From Gymnopus androsaceus JB14 (Eukaryota; Basidiomycota; Agaricomycetes; Agaricales; Omphalotaceae), in NCBI GenBank assembly GCA_009733575.1, contig ML769469.1, positions 1 through 35,186 of the forward strand: a stretch of 35,186 nucleotides of DNA, in the 5' to 3' direction. How positions within the stretch are numbered: the stretch's first letter is position 1; the number at the start of each line of letters is the position of its first letter. Shown here in pieces: positions 22,091 to 32,185 of this stretch. The notes below the pieces were generated by a model, which was given only the letters and a program-made list of their open reading frames with translations, had not been told where the DNA came from and searched no databases. Made by a program: the position numbers and the translations under genes.

Positions 22091-25000
22091 CTACCCCGGA
22101 GGAGCGCTCGTCACTTCCACAACTCCCTTCACATCCATACTTGCCCCCTCGTCACTAGCACTTACGCCTGCTTCTTCCAGATACTCCACCAAGACCCGAC
22201 AAAGTCCTAGTGTGTCCTTCGGAATCCATATACAAGGCTGCTCGACGTAAGTCGAGGGATGGTCAAAAGCATGTTTGTCGAGTGAATCTTCGGGCGCATG
22301 ATTTTCATTATTTTGACCTTCCAATTCTTGGGGTATCTGTGTAGGATCACCCGAGGCATTGGCAGCAACATTGGGAGCTTGTTCAGAGGTCTGAGCCGAA
22401 TCGTCTGGGAGCTGCGCCGACGCATCGTCTGATGATAAAGCTGCTGGATCGGAGCTGCCGACGCCATTATTGCTTCCATTTCCTTCTTCCAGATCTCCCC
22501 GTGAAGAAGAAGCGCCGTTGAAACTGGATTTCACTCTTGCTGTGAATGTTTGGAAAGTGCTGCGGTCTGGTATCTTTCCCATGCGCTTTTGAATGTCTCG
22601 TACGACTGGGAAAGAGTAGAGTGAGTGTCAACGAAATCAGGAGGAACCGAGGAACATACAATCTTTACTGAACAAATCGACTTCTCCGCTACCTTCTGTG
22701 CTAAATCTATCAGCAAGAGCTTTAGTGGCCAGGGACATGGGGAGATATTTCGTTAGAGCTGAGAGGAAACAAAAGCAGTAAACATCAAGCTCCTAGGAAT
22801 TTTTCTTGGAAAAAAGAACTCACGGGCAAAGCTTCTATTCAGCAAAACATGCGCCCAAACCGTAAGTGCCACCAAAATCAACATCATTATTCCTTGTGCC
22901 AATGCAACGAATCTCGCCTCGGCTACAGAAACCTTTAGGAAGAACAAAGAAGCCAAAGCAGATTTGTTCAATGTAAAGTCCGACAACTGCGTAAAAAGGA
23001 GGAGGAATGAGCTTTTATAGCGTTATTAGACCAAATAGCCTATACACACATAGATTTGACGCGGCCATTGGAAAATATCCTCCCCCAGATTCTCGTGCCG
23101 CAGGTTGATCAAAGACTTGAATGAACACTGAACGCGATAGCAGATAATCAGGAAAGCGTAGAATAGAGAACAACAGCGCAACTCACAGAACTTCCAGGCA
23201 ATGTAGTAGCATCCGAAGCCTACACGTCATCATTGAGTTCCAGCACAGAGACCAACAACCGACGCCTTACAGATGAATGCCAGAAGATTAATCAACGGGT
23301 TCAACACGCTATACGCCAGCCCAATCGTCGCCAACAGCGATAACCGAGGAAGGAGCTTGCCAAAGTCGGCCTAAGCTATCCATTAGCACACAAAATGACC
23401 GAAGATACATGAAAAATTCTACCGATGGCATCAGGAACGTCACCTACGAAAGCATTCAGCTTGGACCGATCATAGAAAGGGCCATCGGCAGGGAAACATA
23501 CATTAAAAGCCTCTCTCGGTGTCCTACCCTTGAACCACTTCCCAAAGTAATAGCTCAAGAGTGGGAAGAGTTGGCTTAGAGCGATTCCTGCGCCCGCTAA
23601 GCCTTGAGTTACTGTGAACTTGTGAATAATGCATCATACCCATGATACGAGTAATGAACGTACCCAAATAAGTCAGGAAGAACACGGAAGCGCTTGGAAG
23701 GTGTTGCGCCAGGTCTTGAACAGTATGCGTTGGGTTGTCGATTATCTACACCGTTGAGAAATGAGCATGTTTGATTCGACTTGCAGTACATTCAGGAACA
23801 CATTCTAACCTCTCCAATAACTAAGACATACAACGAAACAAAAGTTAGTACGATTTTGATATAACAGATAGATAACCTCTGTGTACCCTTCGTCATACCA
23901 GCCGACAATGTAACGATTAAGAAACCATGTCTGAATAGCATATATCAGTCAAAAGCGAGTGGTGCTACCAGAACACTCACATCAGTAAAAACAAAAAGAA
24001 CCTCCGATAGAGGCTAACGGAAATAAGGGAGTATCGAGGCAGTCCCTCGTACCAGGCTAGCCCTATTGACAACCGCATCAGAACGTTAACAAAGGAACGC
24101 ACGAATGAAACACACCTCTGAGAATGACAGGCATCGTGGCGAACAGCGCAGCTAACAACACCGGCGGCAATAAACCTTGAACTATGCTCTGCACAGTAGG
24201 AGGCGCTAAGATCACTAAGCAAACGCTTTCAAATGTTGCAAAAGGAAACACGTACCTCGACAAATCCATTGCAGCCAAGCCACCTTCTTACACACTGAGT
24301 TCACATTACTCAATCCTCCGATGAGCGCTACTGGAAACGACCATAAGATGATGAGACCTATTGTGGCCACCCAGGATAAAGCGACCTTTGACCGCGTTTC
24401 GAGCGCGTCGTCATCGAGGTTATGCCAAACGATGTCAGCAGGGTGCGTTTCGATGAATTTATCATTCATCTGCAGTACTTGGTGGTAGGAAACGCATTGA
24501 GCAAGGATGTGTGCTCCGATTTGAAGATTACATAGAATGAAGACACTTCCGAGAAACTTGCCTTCTTCGGTCGGGGAAGCGCGCATGGAGTTGATATTCG
24601 AATTGAGTTTGGCGATCTCATCCTGTCGTTTCGTTGGTAAGAAAGTCAAGAAAAAGGTTTGGAAAAAGACAACGTACCCTGCACCAGTCAATAGTATCGA
24701 CCTTCTCGCCAATGAAATCTACCCGATGTTTGGGGCGTTTCGCCGGTGGAACAAGCTCATCCAGAAGCTTCTGCGATACTTCTTGCTCCAACAGCTCTTC
24801 ATCGTCGTCTAGTGGTTCCTCTCTGCCTTGCCCACCTTCTACGTCATCACTTCTGGGTTTCGGAATGTTCTTCGCTTTCTTCTTCTTTCTCTTGTCTTCC
24901 CTCTTTCGCCACGCCTTCATTGCGTCCCTTAGTATCTCCGAAACTGCGGTTTCCAACATGTTGCATTTTTTACTCCTCTCATTGAAGAGTTTATTGAGTT

Positions 25001-25938
25001 TCTTCGTATCACGGTAGAACCATACTCTTTCCACACCTCCCGGGACGAAGCTGGCAAATTGACGTAACGAAGATTCTGTGGAGAGAGTATCGGGGACGGA
25101 TGTAATGAGCACGGTGCGCGCTTGCGCCAAGCGGGAGTGGGCAGGGTTGAGGAGGAAGCGCTGGCGCATGAGAACGAAATGAGACATTTCGCGCCGGACG
25201 AGATAGATTACGAAGACTAGGAAGCGAAGTCATGAAACTCTGCACACTTGATAGGGAAAAGATACCTGCTGGTCAAGATGTAAACCACTATGATATGGGC
25301 AGTAAATCGTTTCTGTTCTTTCGCGTCCGTAACACTAGCAGAATTTAGCAAGAAGGACAAACGAGAGCCAGAATATGCACATACTTGGTCCAAGTGATCC
25401 TTTCCAAGCTCGACTTGGCCCCATTCTGGCCTATAAAGTCCACAGGGACGATGACCGCAAAGGTCAACACTGTGAACACGAGGAATATGCAAACCAACAT
25501 CTTGAGAAAGCGGAGGAACATGTACGCGTCCAAGCCATTCTTGTCAATCTGTGAACGAGGTTATAGAAGCGTTGGGGCATGGAATTTTTGACATTGCATA
25601 CAATGTCTTCTGCGCGCGAATTTAGTATATCAGGCAACCATTTCCATGGACCTGGGGGAAGTTTAGGTGACCGTTTTCTATGTGAGATTAGACTGGGACA
25701 AAGTCGAAAGCCTCAAAACGTACTCTGGTGGTGGAAGATAAGTTCGTGGACTTGAAAAGATCAGATGAGAAGCGGGAAAAGCTAATAGTCGCAGCACTCA
25801 CCTGTAAATCCTCTCCAGTCTCTGCTTTAGCAGTAAGAATAATGAAACTTCAATCAGAAGCAGAGCGGTGCTGCCAATGACCGCGGAGAAAAAGCTCTTC
25901 GTAGAGGTCGTGACAGAACTAGGATCTACTTGCGACAT
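22091..25938 (-). CDS. CSC1/OSCA-family (DUF221) membrane channel
   Basis: Predicted osmosensitive or mechanosensitive cation channel of the CSC1/OSCA/TMEM63 family (RSN1_TM, PHM7_cyt and RSN1_7TM domains), plasma membrane or endomembrane. About 20 exons. The first are 25938-25802, 25750-25724 and then KRSPKLPPGPWKWLPDI; the main cytosolic exon is 25216-24678 (ITSVPDTLSTESSLRQF, Lys-rich insert), followed by HPADIVWHNL and the pore helices from 24622 on; VIGE (23820-23810) is an 11-nt exon; FNVTFLMPS, ADFGKLLPRLSLLATIG and FIQVFDQPAARESGGGYFPM are typical. The C-terminal exon ends with a long Ser/Asn-rich tail and the family motif EQPCIWIPKDTLGL. One intron (25269-25217) needs a GC donor. In the exon starting 22986 a surplus G near 22953 breaks GLYIEQICF from ASLFFLKVSVAEARF; a donor two bases downstream would keep a frame but lose that conserved segment. 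Apart from this the gene appears intact. Confidence 0.88.
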
Positions 25939-26163
25939 TGGCCTCCGGATGGTCCAGGTCAGAGCATCGTAGCTCGCTCACTCGCTCATCATGACGCATG
26001 AGCGCGGTGGCGTTAGACGCCCATCGGATGATGATCCCGGTGATCCGTTCTGAAACTTGAACATAAACTAGGGGCGCTTAAGTGCTCGATGCTTTTTGCA
26101 ATGCTATTGTTTTGTTTCAACCCTTCCAACCTTATTCCTCGCTTTAACTAACGGCTACGATCT
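25939..26163. promoter_or_regulatory. Shared divergent promoter region
   Basis: 225 bp separate the start codons of the channel (leftward) and the DUF7918 gene (rightward), so both promoters must lie here or overlap. The + side has a T/C-rich run (TTGTTTTGTTTCAACCCTTCC) before the ATG, usual near fungal transcription starts. An inverted pair around CGCTCATCATGACGCATGAGCG (25982-26003) is a possible factor-binding palindrome. Confidence 0.45.
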
Positions 26164-28737
26164 ATGGTTCTTCATCTGGACGAATTTGAAGCCTGGGTGA
26201 CCATCGAAGGTCAAAAAACGGAGGAGTATCAGTGTACCAAATCAGCATCTGTCTTGCAGTGCTACATTCCAAGTCAAGCGGGCAAAGTGGGACATAGTCC
26301 TTAATTCTACGGATAACATCTGACTAGTTTTCGATAGAAATTCCAAGTGCACTGGAAGGATACCAAACGAACCACTGCGACGGATGGATTTCTCCTAATC
26401 GACGGCTTTAAATGTCCTGGGCAAACCATTTCCGATAACCCAGATAAGCCTAATCAAGCATGTAAAATAGGAATGAGAACCGATGATAGCACCATCAAGC
26501 CATTCAAGTTTGCTCAGATCAGACTTACAGGTGCACCATCATGGCTTTAGTATTTGTGACCTGCTTACCAGCAATGCAGACGATGACACTCGTGCTGACC
26601 CAGACGGCGCAAATGGTGAACTAGGGCAGATTGATTTGATGCTCTTCCGCGTGAAGATCAAGCACAACGAAGAATATGTTAGCCGATCTGCTCCTAAGCC
26701 ACAGGTGGTGCATGAACGGGCGAAAAAAGGGATACAGCATCAGACAGTGTAGGTTGGCTCACCTTGCATTTTCATCTCGTGCTCATCTTTTCGCTTCATC
26801 CTCAGATTCGGTAAATCTATAAAGGAATCTACTCCCAAGAAAGCAGTCAGATTGCAACAACTATCCAAAGATGCGATTGCCAGATTTAGGTTCTTCTACC
26901 GACCCATAGGTATGCCATATCTTTCGAACTATGCTTTGAAGTATCACACCGCCAATAATTATGCTTCAGTCAAGCTGAAGCATAATGGGAAATAAATAAA
27001 TTCAATCCCTATATGAAGCGTACTTTCTCAGACAAATACAGAAGAGGTATGTTTCAATAGATTAGAGAATAAATTAAATTCCGACATTCTGAATTTAGAA
27101 CCTTATATAGATGTACAAAAGGAAAGCTTTCAATTGGACTCTGAGAACAATAGTTTCAATGAGGACTTGAAAGCCCTGCTTTCAAAATAAGAGTAAAAGT
27201 AATTGTTTCGAAAAACAATTCAATCTTTCACTGAAAGATTGCCTTTCGCTGTGCGGTTTGGCGGCGGCCCGGTCCGGCCCGAGAATCGAAGTATTGTCTT
27301 TCGGGAACCAGTTGAAAGGTTCTTCGAAATAGTTACTTTCACACTTATTGTGAAATAAAAGTATTCAGTCTGCATCAAAACTATCACTTTCAGAGCTCAA
27401 TTGAAAAGTGTTCTTTCAGATGTCTGATTAAAATTTAAAATTCAGAGGGTCTGGATGTAATTCCTTCGTAAGTTCATTGAAATATTTATTTTATCTACTT
27501 GTATGAAAAAGTACATTTATCTTATGTACTGAAATAATTCATTTCCCAAAGTACTTCAGCCTGACTGAAGTATAATCATTGGCGGTGTGTATGTTAATTT
27601 GTTGACTAGAAATGCTACGGGCCAAAGGCATAGCACCACCTCTTGAACAAACCTTTGTCTTTCCCGAGACTAATATCGAGGTAGCTGCTACAACCCTCCG
27701 AACCGAAACGGAACAGAAAGCAATAGTAGCTGAGACCAAACCCAACATTACGTCCAATCCCGAAATTGTATCGGAAGCCAAAGTCGCCTGTGAACCTCAT
27801 CCTGCATCGGAACCCGTCTGTCCACGCGACATTTCCTTGCCTGTATGGGAACCTTTATCATCTTTCGACATCAAAGAAGAAGAATCAGAGATAGAACAGC
27901 AAAGTAAGTTTGGTACCCTTTAAGGCTTTATTTATTCCCTTTGAACTTATATTGGCCTTCGCGATTAGGTATCACCTCCGTACCCTCATCTTCATCAAGT
28001 TTAACAGTGCCCCTACCTCCGCTCAAATCAGAGCCCGATGAAAAGAAGCCATTTTCATCGACAAATGATGCTGCTGCTGCTGAGCCTTACTATCAACAGA
28101 CAGAATCGGCGTCGAGACCGGAAACCGAACCATAATATACGTGTAGCCGGGACTTCTGCCACGGATCCGATAGTCATTGACGACGACGACGATGAGGTGG
28201 ACTTGCGTTCGAGCTTTCCTCCGATTCCCCCCTCATCCGGATTTACCTCTGCTCAACCCCAGTCTCGCGTAGTAGAGGGAAAGAGCTCTGGCGATGATGA
28301 TGGCACTGTCGCTCTTACCAGTGCCAGGAGACATAACAAGAAACGGAAACGGTCTCCCGTTCCCGATTCTATTGCTCACCCTGAGGCGTCAATGGAGAAA
28401 TCAAAGCCGCTGACAAAACGGCACAAAGTAAGCAATGGAAGTATGTCGGAGAAGTCTGCGAGCTCGAGTGCGATCGCTCCGGCCTCTCAGTTGGATGATG
28501 TTATCGATGTAGACAAAGAAGAAGAGGAAGGTCGATCAATCCGGCTTCGAGAGATTTCTACTTTACGAGTGGGTCCTTTCCTCTCTCTCTCTTGTAATAA
28601 TCGATCTTATTTAATTCACAAAGGCGAGGCTGGGCATTCTTGAAGCTGAACAAGCCGAACATAATGAACGACGATTAGGGAGGAAGGGAAAGATTAAACT
28701 TGAACCGAGGCTCGACTATCCAACTCGAGCTTCTTAG
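26164..28737 (+). CDS. DUF7918 domain protein with transposon-bearing intron
   Basis: Member of the DUF7918 family widespread in Agaricomycetes; function unknown. Exons: 26164-26286, 26338-26530, 26580-26748, 26806-26909, 27610-27903, 27969 on, and a last exon from about 28625 to the stop at 28735-28737. Family marks: LHLDEFEAWVTIEGQ, GKKFQVHWKD (across intron 1), DGFKCPGQTI, KPFKFAQIRLTDDDTR, VHERAKKGIQHQTV, then FYRPIEMLRAKGIAPP across the fourth intron, which is about 700 nt because it holds the element at 26945-27589. The C-terminal half is disordered, with VIDDDDDEVDL (SUMO-interaction-like), a basic KKRKRSP motif, IDVDKEEEEG and a final GRKGKIKLE. Frame break: exon 6 in its incoming frame stops at 28135, while the expected continuation (AGTSATDPIVIDDDDDE) lies in the next frame, so one surplus base, or an unseen intron, lies between about 28050 and 28150. 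Confidence 0.82.
26942..27592. mobile_element. 645-bp foldback/MITE-like element within an intron
   Basis: Element 26945-27589 begins CACACCGCCAAT and ends with its inverted complement ATTGGCGGTGTG. The terminal inverted repeats extend about 49 bp; in the first 36 positions the four differences I count are all transitions. Each end contains its own small hairpin (CTTCAG..CTGAAG). TAT flanks both sides (26942-26944 and 27590-27592), a possible 3-bp target duplication. The inside has more palindromes (AATTGTTTCGAAAAACAATT near 27202, CAATCTTTCACTGAAAGATTG near 27221) and no coding capacity. Size, ends and lack of a transposase fit a non-autonomous DNA element. It sits in the fourth intron of the DUF7918 gene and leaves splice sites intact. 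Confidence 0.85.
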
Positions 28738-28983
28738 ATTTTGACTTATATCGAATTTAGCGCTCATTTCGCCAGTGGTGGGCGCTTGAGCTTCGGGCCC
28801 CGAAACGCGAATCTTGCTTTGTCCTCATCAGTCCTCATCATCCTCATCCTCATATACAGTGAGTTGCATTGGAAACGTTATGTATATACTCGACATGCCT
28901 GAGAGCTTCCCACGACGTAGCGCACGATACTATATACATAAGTAATAACTTCCGAATGCCCTTGTAACATTCTAACTTCCACT

Positions 28984-31461
28984 ATGCTAACTTCCACCCA
29001 GCAGGTAGCAGTCGTAGCACTTGCCGGTGTTTTTGTACTTCACTTTGTCTACAAACGTTGGAAGAAAATTGGGATTGATCATGTCCGTGGGCCCGAGCCT
29101 CAGTCATGGCTGTTAGGTGAGTCTCAGTAGTATCTAACTGTTCTTCAGCTAAGTATTGTACAGGTAACATGGCACAATATTTTCAAGCAGAGGCTGGCGT
29201 GGTAAGTGTCTCCACAGTCCTTATTTCCGCGAGTCTTGACGGAGCTCCGGGATAGGCCGAAGCGAAATGGACTGCAGATTATGGTGGTGTTATCAAACTT
29301 CAAGGCGCCTTTGGGGTGAGTTTTTGCCTTGCTTTTTCAGGAAATCTACTGAACCTCTCGCGTTCAGATGCCAGTACTACTAGTTGCGGATCCAAAGTAT
29401 GCTCCAGCCTTGGAATTTGTCAAACGAACCTGACGCAATGCACAGAGCACTCCAATCCATCTACAACAGCGGGTACAAGTACGAGAAGCATCCTATTCGC
29501 CGCCAGCTGACCAAGGTTATGCTGGGTGGCGGCCTGACGATCGTTGAAGGTGAGCAGCTCTCCCCTCATGGTGATCTCTGATTTACGGTGACGGTCTACC
29601 CCAGGCGATCAGCACAGAATTCAGAGGCGTATCAATACCCCGGCTTTTGGATTCCCTGAGACAAGGGCTCATATACCTCTGTTCATTGAATACGCCTCCA
29701 AAGTGAGTTCTGCCGAGGTTGTCGTAGCCAATTTACATACCCACTGTCTTTTAGCTTTGTCAAATCTGGCATTCTCAAGTCGGCACGAACGAGGACTCTG
29801 TTGTTATTGACGTAAATGTCACCATATCCAGCGCGACGATGGACGTTATCGGCCATGCCGCCTTTGATTACGAGTTCAACGCGCTGAATCCTGATGGCGT
29901 TTCCGAAAACCCGCTCAAGAGAGCTCTTGCATTGATTTCGTAAGTTCCAAGCCATCAGGCGAGCCTGACCTTTTGCTTATCACATTGCACAGAACAAAAA
30001 GTTTCGGAGCTCCATCGGACAAGACAATCATCTTCCAGAATCTCTTGGAGTATGCCCCGGAGTGGCTTGTTGCCTTTTACGTGGATTACTCCAAAAAGTA
30101 CGCTTTTGGACGTGCGACTCGAGACCTAGGGATAAAGACCGCAAAAGAATTAGTTGAAATCAAACAGGAAGAGCTGCGCTTGGGTAAAGGAAAACGAGAC
30201 ATATTTAGTTTGCTTGGTTAGCCTTTGATTCTTGTGTCGCTGAGAGTATATACTAATACGTGGATACAGTCAAGGCAAATCATGCAGCCGATGCAAAGTC
30301 TCGCCTATCGGACAAAGATCTCCATTCTCAAATGGTGTCAGTCTCCGTCTTTGTTTTTGTTTTGACCAAAACTGACATCAAGTAGGACTATCATTGGTGC
30401 TGGTAAGGGTCTGATTAGGCGAAGCATATCGTTGATTAAGATATTAATCCTACATAAGGTCACGAAACCACGGTGAGCACATAGTCGTGTTTATGTTACT
30501 CGAGTTGGTCTGACTAGTCCTCCCAGGCTACCGCGCTTTCTTGGTCCCTGTATGAGCTAGGCCGTCAACCCGAGATTCAAAAACGTCTTCGCAATGAAGT
30601 GAATGCCCAACTCGACACGATCAGAGCCAACGGTCAAGCGATCTTTACTTCATCCGATTTCGAACAAATGGAATATTTGACCGCTTTCACCAAAGTGTGT
30701 CCCATCTTTTCAAAAGGTGGATCTTAGCTGAATTCGTGATAGGAAATTTTCCGATTCCACCCTGCGGTTGCTTGGGGCTGGCGAACATCCATGCACGACC
30801 AGGTCCTTCCTTTGTCCAAACCTCTTACCACAACGACTGGAGAAGTTATCGATAGCCTGCCCATCCCGAAGGGAATAAGTATATTGACCTCCATATTCGG
30901 TTTCAACAGGTTTAATAAATTTCATCGTGGTATTTTGCTAAAACTAAAGCTGATTTACAGGAACAAGGAGGTCTTTGGTCAAGACGCGGATTCGTTCAAT
31001 CCTGACCGATTTTTACACTCCAAGATCGACAACTTGGGTACCCCAGTTGGCGTTTACGGCAATCTCATGACATTTGGTGGTTAGTACAGAAGACTTTAGT
31101 ATTACCCTCATCCTGACTGTTACTCCTTTCCAGGCGGAACTCGTGCTTGTATTGGTATGGTAGCTCCCTCATATTGGATTCCAATTTCTGACGTTCAATC
31201 TATCTAAAACCAGGCTGGCGCTTTGCGTAAGTAGACCGCAAGGCTTTTCTCCAAGTTCGTCCTGACATCTTTTACAGAATTCTTGAATATCAGTCCTTCC
31301 TGACCGAAATAATTCGAAACTTCGAGTTTGAGTGGGTCCCGGAGACAGCCAAAGTAAGACACGAGAACGTGATCGTTACCGTCCCTATTGTGGAAGGCCA
31401 GATGGACAAAGGGCCCAGAATGCCTTTGAGAGTTCGTCCGGTTGTCAATACGGAGGAGTGA
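28984..31461 (+). CDS. Cytochrome P450 monooxygenase (complete)
   Basis: Heme-thiolate monooxygenase, ER-anchored, substrate unknown. Seventeen exons join in one frame to 546 aa: 28984-29116, 29164-29201, 29256-29315, 29368-29396, 29446-29549, 29605-29702, 29755-29939, 29993-30216, 30270-30336, 30386-30402, 30459-30472, 30527-30694, 30743-30909, 30961-31079, 31134-31154, 31214-31226, 31278-31461. N-terminal membrane anchor (VVALAGVFVLHFVYKRW), then GPEPQSWLLGNM. I-helix motif GAGHETT is split over exons 10-11; ExxR is EIFR in KEIFRFHP; heme loop FGGGTRACIG with the axial Cys spans exons 14-16; C-terminus keeps the usual VEGQMDKGPRMPLRV. All key residues are present. The family resembles the Agaricomycete P450s with TTTTGEVI before the PIPKG turn. 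It starts 246 bp after the DUF7918 gene on the same strand. Introns are 45-70 nt; exon 9 uses donor GTCAGT. Confidence 0.93.
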
Positions 31462-31931
31462 AGGAAGTCAACTCTGGAAAATCTCATGCGTTTACTCTAC
31501 GCAGTTTGAGGTATGTAACATCCAGGTTTGGGCCTAGATACTTTCATGAACCCTCGATAACCATGCAATGTACATCATCGCGTATGTTTTTGCGAGCTTC
31601 TCCTCCCCAAGTGGAGACTCATCTCCAGCAGCACCCTCATCTTCAGCGCCCGTGTCAAATGCATCTGGTGGCGGGATTTGTCATTTGATCTATCTCCATG
31701 GCTTGGTGGTAAACCTCGGTCGACGAGATCAGCACGCAGGGCTATGAGCTTGTCGAGCCACTGGTTGATGAGCAGCATTTGAGTGCATTATAGCGCGTTG
31801 ACCGTCGCCATGGCTTCTTGCCTGCAGTATGTAATGTGGCTGGACTCGTGACACTGCGGCCAGGCTATAAAATATCACGCGAAATACTCTAAGATAAATG
31901 TAACAATAAACCATTAGAAAATCAATATGAA
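31462..31931. other. Intergenic stretch before transposon
   Basis: 3' flank of the P450 and unique sequence up to the first terminal repeat of the transposon. No gene, RNA or repeat recognised. Confidence 0.5.
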
Positions 31932-32185
31932 TTTCTCACAAAAAAATGATGATTTCTCGCGCGACAACTACTACCCAGCGTGGCACTGTCACGCGTTATG
32001 AAACTGCCAAATCTGGCCACTTTTGGGCGCTTTTGACATCAATCAATACACCCTCCTCAATCTCCTACATCTAGAGCATAATGGCCACAATAGAATTATT
32101 TATTTACTGCTTGAGTACATGGGTATCAAATTTCAAGCTGTTAAAATAATATCAAAATGGTGTTGATAACAAAATACTACTCCAG

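Noticed and set aside
24634..25017. + strand frame of 127 codons
   Set aside because: Shadow of the channel's cytosolic domain, whose - strand reading has clear family motifs.
14310..31461. A biosynthetic gene cluster (two P450s, an SDR, a membrane protein)
   Set aside because: One P450 is dead, no core enzyme (PKS, NRPS, terpene synthase) is present, and channel, kelch and DUF7918 genes lie between on both strands.
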